Of a stretch of 64,000 nt of DNA, positions 15,079 through 24,691 are shown piece by piece (the stretch's first letter is position 1; every line of letters starts with the position of its first letter). The stretch lies in assembly GCA_900768015.1 (NCBI GenBank), contig CAAGBI010000009.1, forward strand, positions 1-64,000. Direction: 5' to 3'. A model generated the notes under the pieces. The model worked only from the letters and a program-made list of their open reading frames with translations, was not told where the DNA came from and made no database searches. The translations under genes were made by a program, and so were the position numbers. The stretch is from an uncultured Alistipes sp. Its GTDB lineage: Bacteria; Bacteroidota; Bacteroidia; Bacteroidales; Rikenellaceae.

Positions 15079-15873
15079 TCAATATACAATATCAAGTATC
15101 GCATTTGCTGTTAATTCGGGTTCTTCGTAGAAGCCCATATGGCCTGAGTGCTCAAGCCAGAGCACTTTGGCACCTGGGTCAGCTGCAATCATCTCCTCTG
15201 CAACTTCAACAGGGATATAGTAGTCGTAACGGCCAAAGATAAAGAGGTGCGGAATGCCACTATCACGCAGTTGCTCGCCACGGCTCTTACGCTCTATCAT
15301 GCCCGCAAGTATCGCCATAACACCCTCATCCTCCGTAAGAAGTATCAACTCCGCAATATCCTCGATGTAGTCCTTGAGGCGCTTGACATTCTCGGGCGCA
15401 AATCCCGCATGAGGCACAAGGCGCGCGAGAGTATTCTTCTTTCCCGCCTTTATAAGCTCTATCTCGCGGCGACGACGGTCGCACTTCTCCTGGCTATCTG
15501 CCGAGGTTGTGGAGTGCAACAGCGTAATGCTCTCGATATGCTCCTTGTACTTATCGAGCATCGCGAGGGCCACATAGCCACCCATAGAGTGTCCCACAAC
15601 CGAGTAGCGCTCGATGCCGAGTGCCGCCATGGTATTTGCCACGCAGTCGGCGAGAAACTCCATGGTGTGTACCTCGCCCACGATTGTCGAAATGCCGTGA
15701 CCGGGCAGGTCGAGAGTCACAACGCGCACCTTGCCCTTGAGCAGGTCTACAAACTCATCCCACACGAGCATCGACTCAAGGTAGCCGTGTAGAAGCACCA
15801 CGCAGCGCTCACCGCGCTCCGTATCTGCAATGTGCATAGGGGTATCCCCCGCCATAATAAATTTCTCAACCAT
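15079..15873 (-). CDS. Alpha/beta hydrolase
   Basis: A 264-residue alpha/beta-hydrolase fold enzyme with the oxyanion LLHGYLES loop, the nucleophile elbow GHSMGG (Ser near residue 95), an Asp in IFGRYDYYIP and the catalytic His in LEHSGHMGFYEEP. There is no signal peptide. The fold covers esterases, lipases, C-C hydrolases and menaquinone-pathway MenH-like enzymes; nothing here decides the substrate. It is transcribed away from dapF, with which it shares an upstream region of about 160 bases. Confidence 0.85.
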   Translation of the reverse strand: MVEKFIMAGDTPMHIADTERGERCVVLLHGYLESMLVWDEFVDLLKGKVRVVTLDLPGHGISTIVGEVHTMEFLADCVANTMAALGIERYSVVGHSMGGYVALAMLDKYKEHIESITLLHSTTSADSQEKCDRRRREIELIKAGKKNTLARLVPHAGFAPENVKRLKDYIEDIAELILLTEDEGVMAILAGMIERKSRGEQLRDSGIPHLFIFGRYDYYIPVEVAEEMIAADPGAKVLWLEHSGHMGFYEEPELTANAILDIVY

Positions 15874-15977
15874 AGAGCACTCCTCCGTTTTTTATGTCAA
15901 ACATAGCACAATATTACAAAAAAAGGATGATAATAGCAAGCATTAGCCACAAAAAATATCATTTCTCACTCTATAAT

Positions 15978-16008
15978 TTTGAATGGCCCAAAATTATTCG
16001 TATCTTTG
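15978..16008 (+). promoter_or_regulatory. Promoter of dapF
   Basis: TTTG at 15978-15981, exactly 19 bases, then TATCTTTG at 16001-16008. It fixes the dapF start downstream, at 16035 (or 16014), rather than at the earlier in-frame codons. Confidence 0.8.
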
Positions 16009-16034
16009 ACCGAATGTATACTCAAGAAAGCGAT

Positions 16035-16979
16035 ATGACAAACTTCGAGATAATCAAGTGTCACGGCTCGGGCAACGACTTCATCATGGTCGACACCACG
16101 CGCATGGACAACGCCGCGGATATCGACTGGTCGGCATTTGCACGCATAGCGTGTAACCGCACCCACGGCATAGGCAGCGACGGCGTATTGCTTGTCGTGC
16201 GCAACAACGAGGGCATCTACGGCATGGATATGCTCAACCCCGACGGCACACACGCCGAGATGTGCGGCAACGGCATACGCTGTGTGGCACGCCTTGCCCA
16301 GGAGCGTGGCTATCTCGATAGCGAACTCCTCACTTCGGGAGGGCGTACCTTTCCTGCGCGACGCGCAGAGTCTGTAGCCGAGGGCATAGAAACCTTCTCG
16401 GTCGACATCCCCATCACTACCTGGAGCCCAAGTTTTGCATTCTTCAGCCGCGACGAGCGCTTTGTAGGCAGGGTCATCGAAACTTTGGATGGCGAGTTGC
16501 GATTTACGGCACTCAATTTGGGTAATCCCCATATCGTTGCTGCCGTAGAGGATATAGACATGGGCCTCTTGGAGCGACTTGGCGAGCGCGTCAAGGAGCT
16601 TAAGGAGGAGTTTCCGCATGGCGTGAATGTATCGTTATATAAGGTGTTGTCACCCACGAGCATCTTCGTGGCTACCTACGAGCGTGGCGCAGGCATCACG
16701 CTCTCGTGTGGCACGGCGATGACCGCATCATCCACCGCCGCAACGCTCCTCGGATATGTCGATGAGGGTTCAAAAATCGAGGTGTTTAATCGCGGTGGCA
16801 AGGTGGCGTGCAGAACTGCTCTTAAGGAGAACACCATCACTACCACGCTCGAGGGAAATGCCACATTCGAGTGGGTGGGCGAGGCGCGCTTCGACAACAC
16901 GAACTTCGCCTACGACATCCTCCATACCACGGGCGAGGCCGATAGGTGGACGGAGTTTGTAGAGAGCCTAAACAAGTAA
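16035..16979 (+). CDS. dapF: Diaminopimelate epimerase
   Basis: A 314-residue enzyme that interconverts LL- and meso-diaminopimelate for lysine and peptidoglycan. Both active-site cysteines are present: Cys77 in MCGNGIRC and Cys225 in LSCGTAMT; HGSGNDF marks the N-terminus. The frame is open from 15894, but the promoter at 15978-16008 and the MTNFEIIKCHGSGNDF start support 16035. It is about 40 residues longer than the E. coli enzyme, and the second Cys loop reads CGTAMT rather than CGTGAC. tamL follows 11 bases downstream. Confidence 0.93.
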   Translation: MTNFEIIKCHGSGNDFIMVDTTRMDNAADIDWSAFARIACNRTHGIGSDGVLLVVRNNEGIYGMDMLNPDGTHAEMCGNGIRCVARLAQERGYLDSELLTSGGRTFPARRAESVAEGIETFSVDIPITTWSPSFAFFSRDERFVGRVIETLDGELRFTALNLGNPHIVAAVEDIDMGLLERLGERVKELKEEFPHGVNVSLYKVLSPTSIFVATYERGAGITLSCGTAMTASSTAATLLGYVDEGSKIEVFNRGGKVACRTALKENTITTTLEGNATFEWVGEARFDNTNFAYDILHTTGEADRWTEFVESLNK

Positions 16980-16990
16980 TACAGAGCCAT

Positions 16991-19384
16991 ATGCACAGGA
17001 GAGTGATTGCATACATAGCATTGTTACTGATAACATTTACGGTTGTCGGCTGCAATGTCACGCGCAACCTCCCCGAGGGCCAATACCTCGTGTCGAAGGT
17101 CAAGTTCCAGGAGGATGAGACCACACCGCGCGACGAGCGTATCACGGTAGACAAGGATGGCATCGATGTATATGTCCGTCAGTCGCCCAACAAGCGCTTC
17201 CTCGGCATCGACTTCTATGTATGGGTGTATGAGCACGCCAACCCCGAGAAGGATAACTGGTGGAACAACTTCAAGCGTAAGATTGGCGAGGAGCCCGTAT
17301 TGCTCGACATGGAGCTTACGGAGAAGTCTATCACCAACCTCGAGACCTACCTGCGCACCAAGGGTTACTTCCACTCCGATGTCACCTACACCATCGACAC
17401 CACACACCGTGCCCGCCGCGCAGAGATAACCTACAACATACGCCAGGGCGAGCCTACACGCATTGAGAACCTGCGATATCGCTTCCGCGATAGTTCGCTA
17501 CGCAGCGTCATCCTTGCCGACAGCAGCGGTTGCCTGCTTAAGAGGGGCGACAACCTCGACATCACGCTTCTGGATGCCGAGCGCGAGCGCATCGCGGCAT
17601 ACCTCAACGACCGCGGCTACTTCGACTTCACGGTAAACAACATATCCTACGAGGTGGACACCCTTGGCCACCCCTACTCTGCAGATGTGCGTCTCATCGT
17701 GCGCCCCACGCTTACGGGCTACAACGAGCGTGGCGAGCCACAGTGGGAGGATAACGCCATCTACCGCATACGCAACATCAATGTCTACCCCACCTACGAC
17801 CCCATGTTGCGCTCGACAACGGGATTTCGCACCGATGCCAACATCGACACCACCTACAGTGGTGGTCTCAACATCATCCGCGACCTGAACCTCAAGCCAC
17901 AGTTGCGCAACTCTATCTTGCGCCACACCATAGCCATATACCCCAACTACATATACGACTCCAACCAGGTGACACACACCTACAAGGAGCTTATGTCGCT
18001 GGGCTTCTTCCGCACCGCGAAGATTGACTTTACGCGCGTAGCTGACGAGGAGAGCTATGCTACATATCTCAAGGTCAACGACGACGGCACAACAGAGCTT
18101 CTCGACACGCGCGAGCGCTTCCTCGACTGTAATATCTACGGCACTCCCGCCCTCAAGCAGAGCATGAAGGTCGAGGTCGAGGCCTCTACTACATCTACAT
18201 TCTACGGCCTTAGCGCCACACTTGGATATAGCAACCGCAATGTATTTAGGGGCGCCGAGGCCTTCGACATCTCGGCACGCTTCGGCTTCGAGTTCATGTA
18301 TGCGCGCGATGTGGAGAAGCGCACAGCCAACGAGGTGGGTATCACCGCGGGCCTCTCGTTCCCCCGCTTCCTCACCCCCTTCTACATGAAGACGGGCATG
18401 AAGGTGTCGCAACCCCGCACACGCCTCGAGCTGGCGTTCGACTATCAGGATCGTCCCTACTATCGCCGCAATATCTTCACCACGCGCTGGGCATATAGCT
18501 GGATGCAAGGCGAGCGCTCGTCGTTCATCTTCCGACCCTTGGACATCAACTGGATTGATGTTAAGAGTGTCGATGAGAGCTTCCTCGCCGACATCGACAA
18601 CCGCTACCTGCGTACATCGTTCGAGTCGCAGCTAACAGCGGGACTATCAGCCTCATACACCTACAATACGCAGCGCTCCGACATGGACTCCAACTCCACC
18701 TTTGTGCGCGCCAACCTCGAGACCGCGGGCAACCTTATCCACGGTATCGAGAGCCTCTTCTCGCACCACGCACCAGGCAAGGACTACTACGAGATATTAG
18801 GCATCCGCTACTCGCAGTATGTGCGTGCCGAGCTTAGCGCAAGCCGCCGTATCGAGCTGGGACACAAGATGGTGCTTGCGGGACGCCTCTATGGTGGCGT
18901 GGGCGTTACTTACGGCAACTCTCATGGCCGCTCCATACCCTTCGACCGCATGTTCTACTGCGGAGGTGCCAACTCTATGCGTGGCTGGGTACCCCGCACC
19001 CTCGGCCCCGGTAATAGGCTCGAGATTAACGACACCACATACCCTTCACAGGTTGGCGATGTGCGTCTCGAGGCGAATGCCGAGTTCCGCTTCCCCGTGT
19101 GGTGGATATTCCAGGGCGCGGTCTTCCTCGACCTGGGTAATGTGTGGTATCTGCGCGACACGGAGGATAGCAACCCCGAGGAGGTGTTCCACTTCAACAA
19201 GTTCTATAAGCAGCTGGGCTTCAACACGGGTCTCGGCCTGCGCATCGACGCCACATTCGTAATCCTGCGTATCGACCTCGGCTTGCAGCTACACAACCCT
19301 GGCCGCCCCGCAGGAGAGCGTTGGATACACAACTTCAAGTGGGACAACATGGCGCTCAACTTCGGCGTTGGCTACCCATTCTAA
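16991..19384 (+). CDS. tamL: Omp85-family lipoprotein (TamL-like)
   Basis: A 797-residue protein with a lipoprotein signal (TVVGC, Cys21), POTRA-like repeats in the first half (GVDVYVRQSPNKR, FLGIDFYVW, RTKGYFHSDVTY, LNDRGYFDF) and a C-terminal Omp85 barrel with FDRMFYCGGANSMRGW (the conserved loop 6 region) and a terminal aromatic strand. In Bacteroidota the TamA partner of TamB is lipid-anchored and called TamL; role is outer-membrane assembly or lipid transport. No tamB lies in the window. I chose ATG 16991 because it starts the signal peptide. Confidence 0.85.
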   Translation: MHRRVIAYIALLLITFTVVGCNVTRNLPEGQYLVSKVKFQEDETTPRDERITVDKDGIDVYVRQSPNKRFLGIDFYVWVYEHANPEKDNWWNNFKRKIGEEPVLLDMELTEKSITNLETYLRTKGYFHSDVTYTIDTTHRARRAEITYNIRQGEPTRIENLRYRFRDSSLRSVILADSSGCLLKRGDNLDITLLDAERERIAAYLNDRGYFDFTVNNISYEVDTLGHPYSADVRLIVRPTLTGYNERGEPQWEDNAIYRIRNINVYPTYDPMLRSTTGFRTDANIDTTYSGGLNIIRDLNLKPQLRNSILRHTIAIYPNYIYDSNQVTHTYKELMSLGFFRTAKIDFTRVADEESYATYLKVNDDGTTELLDTRERFLDCNIYGTPALKQSMKVEVEASTTSTFYGLSATLGYSNRNVFRGAEAFDISARFGFEFMYARDVEKRTANEVGITAGLSFPRFLTPFYMKTGMKVSQPRTRLELAFDYQDRPYYRRNIFTTRWAYSWMQGERSSFIFRPLDINWIDVKSVDESFLADIDNRYLRTSFESQLTAGLSASYTYNTQRSDMDSNSTFVRANLETAGNLIHGIESLFSHHAPGKDYYEILGIRYSQYVRAELSASRRIELGHKMVLAGRLYGGVGVTYGNSHGRSIPFDRMFYCGGANSMRGWVPRTLGPGNRLEINDTTYPSQVGDVRLEANAEFRFPVWWIFQGAVFLDLGNVWYLRDTEDSNPEEVFHFNKFYKQLGFNTGLGLRIDATFVILRIDLGLQLHNPGRPAGERWIHNFKWDNMALNFGVGYPF

Positions 19385-19414
19385 CCTACTACGACCAAAC
19401 TTAACAGACTGATT

Positions 19415-20416
19415 ATGAAGAGGCAAAGCGTAGATTTCCCTATTGACCTTGTCTATACATGGGTTGACGGCAACGACCCCGCATGGCGCGAGAAACGCCA
19501 GAGGTATATGCCCGAGCTACCCAACGAGGGTAAAGCTCCCAACCACCTCTCCGATGCGCGCTGGGTCGAGAACAACGAGCTTATGTACTCACTCCGCTCG
19601 GTGGAGTTGTACGCCCCATGGGTACACCGCATCTACATCGTTACCGACGGTCAGACCCCCTCATGGCTCAACACTAACCACCCGAAAATCAGGATTGTAG
19701 ACCACACCGAGATACTCCCCGCCGATGCCCTTCCGGTCTTCTCGTCATTAGCCATCGAGAGCTGCATACACCGCATCCCAGGGCTCTCGGAGCACTTCGT
19801 CTATGGCAACGACGACACCTTCTTTGGTGCCCCCACCGCTCCAGAGGACTTCTTCCGCGCCGACGGCATGCCCATCGTGCGTATGCGTGGTGCGCGCTTC
19901 AACCGCAAGTATGCACGCGACAAGGGTGGCAACTACTACAAGACGGTCTACCGCATGCAGAACCTTGTTCAGGAGCACTGGGGCAAGCTCATCTGCCACG
20001 AGCCACACCACAACTTCGATGCCTATCGTAAGAGCTTCTTCGAGAGGGCTTTAGCCTCGATGCCCGAGGAGTGGGATGCTACGGCACATAGCCGCTTTAG
20101 GACCAACGACGACATGCAGCGCTGCTTCGTGGGCTACTACTCTATTGCCGCCGAGGGCGCTAAGCTCCGCAAGGTGAGCCGCTACAACCGCACGACCAAC
20201 CCAATCGCCTTTGTTAAGGCGCTGTTAACGGGTCGCGGTGCTGCCGATTCGCGATGGATAAAGCTACACTTGAAGGACTACTACAAGGAGTTTGATAAGT
20301 ATAGCCCGCTGATGTTTTGCATGAACGACAGCGCAAGCACAACAGAGGAGCAGCGTCGCCGCATGATAGAGTTTCTCGAGTATAAATTCCCCGAAAAGAG
20401 CAACTTCGAGCTATAG
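19415..20416 (+). CDS. Stealth-family sugar-phosphate transferase
   Basis: A 333-residue protein with the conserved Stealth regions: CR1 as DLVYTWVDGNDPAW, CR2 from RWVENNELMYSLRSVE through HRIYIVTDGQTPSWL, FVYGNDDTFFG (the divalent-metal Asp pair) and CR3 around EPHHNFDAYRKSFF. Stealth proteins transfer hexose-1-phosphate, forming phosphodiester-linked polysaccharides in bacteria, and are related to human GlcNAc-phosphotransferase. It lies 30 bases after tamL and ends before a terminator. Isolated from a capsule locus, its acceptor is unknown. Confidence 0.85.
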   Translation: MKRQSVDFPIDLVYTWVDGNDPAWREKRQRYMPELPNEGKAPNHLSDARWVENNELMYSLRSVELYAPWVHRIYIVTDGQTPSWLNTNHPKIRIVDHTEILPADALPVFSSLAIESCIHRIPGLSEHFVYGNDDTFFGAPTAPEDFFRADGMPIVRMRGARFNRKYARDKGGNYYKTVYRMQNLVQEHWGKLICHEPHHNFDAYRKSFFERALASMPEEWDATAHSRFRTNDDMQRCFVGYYSIAAEGAKLRKVSRYNRTTNPIAFVKALLTGRGAADSRWIKLHLKDYYKEFDKYSPLMFCMNDSASTTEEQRRRMIEFLEYKFPEKSNFEL

Positions 20417-20455
20417 AAATTCCACATTCATTGCTCTTCAAATTTAAGATACGAA

Positions 20456-20489
20456 GGCTATCCAATAGGCGCGTTGGGTAGTCTTTTTT
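20456..20489 (+). terminator. Rho-independent terminator
   Basis: GGCTATCCAA pairs with TTGGGTAGTC (two G-T type pairs), followed by six Ts. It ends the dapF-tamL-Stealth unit. Confidence 0.65.
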
Positions 20490-20902
20490 GCGTATATTAC
20501 GAATGGAGAAATTGACCAATATAAGTGCTTAACCACCACACGAATTTTCGCGTTAATTGGTCCATTTTTCGCATAACGCCAACACCCATATATCCGCCAC
20601 ACCCCACAGCGAGTATCACGAACACACTCCTTCTCACCACTAACCTCCAAACTATTAGAGCGTTAGAACTTTTACTCGATGTTCAACAGAGACCGAAACC
20701 ATATTCTAACGCACTGATTTTCAATATCCTTTCATACGCGCATAATATCACACGCGCCACGCGATGCGAAATATTTACAAAACAGGCCCTCTAATTGAAC
20801 TATTTTTACTATATTTGCGTGATATTTTCAATTCGTCTGTGGAACATTTTTCCACATGGAGAAAAAGAGTAATTTTAACATGTGCTGATAACACATCAAG
20901 CA
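20490..20902. other. Leader region of the polyene operon
   Basis: There is no credible gene. An imperfect inverted repeat joins about 20500-20521 (GGAGAAATTGACCAAT) with 20556-20577 (ATTGGTCCATTTTTC). The AT content is high and the last 90 bases carry the operon's -7 box. Confidence 0.5.
20810..20817 (+). promoter_or_regulatory. Probable -7 box of the polyene operon
   Basis: TATATTTG fits the Bacteroidota -7 consensus, about 86 bases before the ammonia lyase start. No TTTG stands at the right distance upstream (an ATTG is only 12 bases away), so the promoter may need an activator. Confidence 0.5.
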
Positions 20903-22417
20903 ATGGCAACAGTTAACAACAGACTATCAATAGAGCAAGTTAGGGCAATCGTTGAGCACAACGACCGCGTCGAGATTGACGGGACCACACGCCGCAGCAT
21001 CATCGAGTGCTTCCACTTCCTCGAGGCATTCTCAAAGGACAAGGTCATCTACGGCATCAACACCGGCTTCGGACCTATGGCGCAGTGGCGCATCGACGAC
21101 GAGCACCTCAACGAGCTTCAGTATAACATCATCCGCAGCCACTCTACAGGAGCTGGCGAGCCCCTGCCCACAATCTGCGTTCGTGCAGCAATGTTGGCAC
21201 GCCTGATGACCTTCATGCAGGCGCATTCGGGCGTCAACATCGCGACATGCGAACTCTTGGTCGAGTTCCTCAACCGCGGCATCTACCCCGTAATTCCTCA
21301 GCATGGCAGCGTGGGTGCAAGTGGCGACCTCGTGCAGTTGGCACACATCGCTCTAGCGCTTATCGGCGAGGGCGAGGTCTTCTACAATGGCGAGCGCCGC
21401 AATACCGCAGAGGTTATGCAGGAGTTGGGCATCGAGCCATTGAAGATGTTCATCCGCGAGGGCTTGGCCGTGACCAATGGCACAGCGGTGATGACAGGTA
21501 TCGGCTTTGTGAACCTCTTCCACGCTAAGCGCCTCTTGGATTGGTCCACTAAGGCATCTGTTCTCATGAACGAGATTGCATCCTCTTACGACGACTTTAT
21601 GTCCGAGACGCTCAACGGTCTCAAGCTCCACAAGGGTCAGAACGCCATTGCCGAGGCTATGCGCGAGTTGGCTTCGGGCAGCAAGATGCTCCTCAACCGC
21701 GAGGCAGAGCTATATCGCCGTAGCGAGGAGAGCACCTTCGAGCATAAGGTTCAGCCCTACTACTCACTCCGCTGCATACCCCAGATTTTGGGTCCCGTGT
21801 GGGATGCTGTAGCGAGCGCCGAGAGCGTGCTGCTGAACGAGATTAACTCTGCGGACGACAACCCCATCGTTGACCCCAAGAACCAGACCGTAATCCACGG
21901 TGGTAACTTCCATGGCGACTATGTGTCATACGAGATGGACAAGCTCAAGATTGCCATCACGAAGCTCACCATGCTCACCGAGCGCCAGATGAACTACCTG
22001 CTTCACGACCGCATCAACGGCATACTTCCCCCATTCGTAAACCTTGGCGTACTCGGTTTGAACTACGGCATGCAGGCCCCCGCCTTCACCGCTACAAGCA
22101 CAACGGCGGAGTGCCAGACGCTCTCAAACCCCATGTATGTCCACTCTATACCCAACAACAACGACAACCAGGACATCGTCTCTATGGGCACCAACTCGGC
22201 ACTCTTGTGTCAGCGTGTCGTAGAGAACAGCTACCAGGTTATGGCCATCCACATGATTACGCTTGTTCAGGCTGTCGACTGCCTCAAGATTGCCGACAGA
22301 CTCGCACCTGCGACACGCGCGCTCTACGACGCAATACGCGCTATCGTGCCCACATTCGTTGTCGACACACCCAAGTACAAGGAGATTGCTGCGGTAATAG
22401 AGTTCCTTAAGAAGTAA
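20903..22417 (+). CDS. Aromatic amino acid ammonia lyase (tyrosine type likely)
   Basis: A 504-residue MIO-dependent lyase. The MIO tripeptide is Ala139-Ser140-Gly141 in GSVGASGDL, the catalytic Tyr sits in YGINTGFGPMAQ, and SIPNNNDNQDIVSMG is the family block. It removes ammonia from an aromatic amino acid. The selectivity positions read Ser79-His80 (RSHSTG), as in histidine lyases, but from memory the Flavobacterium tyrosine lyase also has RSHSSG, with the same GFGPMAQ and GGNFHGDY context. First gene of a polyene operon, so a 4-coumarate starter is the best inference. The GTG at 20882 is an alternative start. Confidence 0.85.
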   Translation: MATVNNRLSIEQVRAIVEHNDRVEIDGTTRRSIIECFHFLEAFSKDKVIYGINTGFGPMAQWRIDDEHLNELQYNIIRSHSTGAGEPLPTICVRAAMLARLMTFMQAHSGVNIATCELLVEFLNRGIYPVIPQHGSVGASGDLVQLAHIALALIGEGEVFYNGERRNTAEVMQELGIEPLKMFIREGLAVTNGTAVMTGIGFVNLFHAKRLLDWSTKASVLMNEIASSYDDFMSETLNGLKLHKGQNAIAEAMRELASGSKMLLNREAELYRRSEESTFEHKVQPYYSLRCIPQILGPVWDAVASAESVLLNEINSADDNPIVDPKNQTVIHGGNFHGDYVSYEMDKLKIAITKLTMLTERQMNYLLHDRINGILPPFVNLGVLGLNYGMQAPAFTATSTTAECQTLSNPMYVHSIPNNNDNQDIVSMGTNSALLCQRVVENSYQVMAIHMITLVQAVDCLKIADRLAPATRALYDAIRAIVPTFVVDTPKYKEIAAVIEFLKK

Positions 22418-22429
22418 ACATTTCCAGAT

Positions 22430-23185
22430 ATGAACGAAGTAAACACCAACACCCCAGCTCGCTACGCCCTTGTTACGGGTGCCAGCCGAGGCATTGGACG
22501 CGCCATAGCTCTGAAATTGGCATCGCAGGGCTTTGTCGTTATCATCAACTACGCATCTAATGTAGCTGCAGCCGAGAAGACGCTCGAAGATATCACCGCA
22601 AATGGTGGCAAGGCGGAGTTGCTCCCCTTCGATGTCAGCAACTGTGCAGCTGTTGCCGCAGCACTCGCCGAGTGGAAGGCTAACCACCCCAGCGACTACA
22701 TCTCGGTTGTTGTCAACAACGCCGGTATCCGCAAGGATAACCTCATGATGTGGATGCCCGAAGAGGAGTGGCGCAGCGTGCTTTCGACATCGCTCGACGG
22801 CTTCTACAATGTCACACAGCCCCTCGTCAAGGATATGCTCGTTAAGAAGTGGGGCCGCATCGTAAATGTGGCATCGCTCTCAGGCATCAAGGGTATGCCT
22901 GGTCAGGTTAACTACTCAGCAGCTAAGGGTGGCCTCATCGCCGCCACTAAGGCCTTGGCGCAGGAGGTAGCCAAGAAGCGCGTTACGGTAAATGCCGTAG
23001 CCCCAGGCTTCATCAAGAGCGACATGACATCGGACCTCAACGAGGCAGAGCTCAAGAAGCTCGTTCCCGCAGGTCGCTTTGGCGAGCCCGAGGAGGTTGC
23101 CGACTTGGTTGCCTTCTTGGTGTCGGATGCCGCAGCATACATCACAGGCGAAGTAATTTCTATTAACGGAGGAATCTACACTTGA
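22430..23185 (+). CDS. 3-oxoacyl-ACP reductase (FabG-like)
   Basis: A 251-residue SDR with the cofactor loop TGASRGIG, NNAG, the active-site Ser in VASLSG and YSAAK. It would reduce the 3-oxo group in each polyene extension cycle. It differs from the housekeeping FabG at 9066 (for example an insert with KANHPSDYISV) and starts 12 bases after the ammonia lyase gene. One base separates its stop from the next ketosynthase, so it is clearly part of the operon. Confidence 0.9.
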   Translation: MNEVNTNTPARYALVTGASRGIGRAIALKLASQGFVVIINYASNVAAAEKTLEDITANGGKAELLPFDVSNCAAVAAALAEWKANHPSDYISVVVNNAGIRKDNLMMWMPEEEWRSVLSTSLDGFYNVTQPLVKDMLVKKWGRIVNVASLSGIKGMPGQVNYSAAKGGLIAATKALAQEVAKKRVTVNAVAPGFIKSDMTSDLNEAELKKLVPAGRFGEPEEVADLVAFLVSDAAAYITGEVISINGGIYT

Positions 23186-23186
23186 T

Positions 23187-24410
23187 ATGTCGAATAGAGT
23201 TGTAATCACAGGAATGGGCATCTATTCCTGCATCGGAAAGAATAAGGAGGAGGTAGTAAAATCACTCTTTGAGGGTAAGTCAGGTATCGGCATCGTCCCC
23301 GAGCGTAAGGAGATGGGCTATCAGTCGGCCTTGAGTGGCATCTTGGAGAAGCCCAACCTTAAGGGCGCTCTCGACCGCAGACAGCGTCTCTGCCTCTCGG
23401 AGCATGGCCAGTATGCCTATGTAGCAACTGTCGAGGCCTTGGCACAGGCGGGCATCGACAAGGAGTACCTTCTCAACAACGAGGTGGGCATCTTGTATGG
23501 TAACGATAGTAGTGCCGAGGCGGTAATCACTGGTACGGACATCATCCGCGAGAAGAAGAATACCGTCTTGGTGGGCTCGGGAAACATCTTCCAGAGCATG
23601 AACTCTACCATTACGATGAACCTCTCTACCATCTTCAACCTTCGTGGCATCAACTTCACCGTGTCGGGTGCTTGCGCCAGCGGCTCACACGCCATCGGCT
23701 TGGGCTATATGCTCATCAAGCAGGGTCTTCAGGAGTGTGTAATCTGCGGTGGTGCCGAGGAGGTCAATAAGTACTCTATGGGTAACTTCGACGCCCTCAA
23801 TGCCTTCTCGTCACGCGAGGATGACCCCACAAAGGCATCACGCCCCTTCGACAAGAACCGCGACGGCCTCGTGCCCAGTGGCGGTGCTGCGAGCATCGTC
23901 CTCGAGAGCTACGAGTCGGCTGTTAAGCGCGGTGCTACAATCCTCGCAGAGGTTATCGGCTATGGCTTCTCCTCTAATGGCGACCATATCTCTGTGCCCA
24001 ATGTCGACGGCCCTAAGCGCTCGTTGATGATGGCAATCCGCGATGCGGGCATCGACATCTCAGATATCAAGTATGTCAATGCTCACGCCACCTCTACACC
24101 TGTTGGTGACTTGAACGAGGCTAAGGCTATCGCCGAGGTCTTTGGCCAGCATAAGCCCTATGTGGCATCTACCAAGTCGTTCACAGGCCACGAGATGTGG
24201 ATGGCGGGAGCGAGCGAGATTGTCTACTCTACGCTTATGATGCAGAACAACTTCATCGCCGCGAACCTCAACTTCGAGGAGCCCGACGAGGCATCTGTAA
24301 ACATCAACATCCCCACCAAGCGCATCGACATGGAGTTTGACACATTCTTGAGCAACTCCTTCGGCTTTGGTGGCACCAACTCATCGTTAGTAGTAAGAAA
24401 GTTCAGATAA
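23187..24410 (+). CDS. Beta-ketoacyl-ACP synthase (KAS I/II type)
   Basis: A 407-residue ketosynthase with a full triad: Cys163 in SGACASGSH, His in NAHATSTPVGD and His in FTGHEMWMAGA; the SFGFGGTNSS loop closes it. The extra MWMAG after the second His differs from the fabF at 7777, so substrate preference probably differs. It is the only complete, single-domain KAS I/II-like enzyme of the first half of the operon and is the likely main polyene elongating enzyme together with the ACP just downstream. Confidence 0.9.
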   Translation: MSNRVVITGMGIYSCIGKNKEEVVKSLFEGKSGIGIVPERKEMGYQSALSGILEKPNLKGALDRRQRLCLSEHGQYAYVATVEALAQAGIDKEYLLNNEVGILYGNDSSAEAVITGTDIIREKKNTVLVGSGNIFQSMNSTITMNLSTIFNLRGINFTVSGACASGSHAIGLGYMLIKQGLQECVICGGAEEVNKYSMGNFDALNAFSSREDDPTKASRPFDKNRDGLVPSGGAASIVLESYESAVKRGATILAEVIGYGFSSNGDHISVPNVDGPKRSLMMAIRDAGIDISDIKYVNAHATSTPVGDLNEAKAIAEVFGQHKPYVASTKSFTGHEMWMAGASEIVYSTLMMQNNFIAANLNFEEPDEASVNINIPTKRIDMEFDTFLSNSFGFGGTNSSLVVRKFR

Positions 24411-24442
24411 TTCAAAAATATTTATAACAACCCATAACATTT

Positions 24443-24691
24443 ATGACAATCGAAGAAATTATTGAGAAGGCCTCTGTGGTTCTTGCAGAGGAGTTTGAGA
24501 TCGATCCAGAAACTATCACTCCCGATGCCTCGTTGAAGGATACATTGGGTCTTGACAGCCTCGACTTTGTTGATGTTGTTGTATTGGTTGAGCAGCACTT
24601 TGGCGTAACACTCACAGGTCCCGACTTCGTGGGTATCGTTACATTCAAGGATTTCTACGAGCTCTTGAACCGCAAGATCAATGGCGAGTAG
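24443..24691 (+). CDS. Acyl carrier protein 1
   Basis: An 82-residue acidic four-helix carrier. The phosphopantetheine serine is Ser39 in GLDSLDFVD. It would carry the growing polyene as a thioester. Its last 11 bases overlap the acyltransferase gene. A second ACP (29229) has a different helix II, so the two probably serve different steps, for example starter loading and chain growth. No phosphopantetheinyl transferase is in the window. Confidence 0.92.
   Translation: MTIEEIIEKASVVLAEEFEIDPETITPDASLKDTLGLDSLDFVDVVVLVEQHFGVTLTGPDFVGIVTFKDFYELLNRKINGE

Noticed and set aside
17498..18508. Long open frame (336 codons) on the minus strand inside tamL
   Set aside because: It is antisense to a clear Omp85 gene in a GC-biased codon context, has no recognisable motifs and a composition typical of mirrored coding sequence.
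20525..20794. Open frame of 89 codons before the ammonia lyase
   Set aside because: No promoter, odd composition and it lies across an inverted repeat; I treat the region as non-coding.
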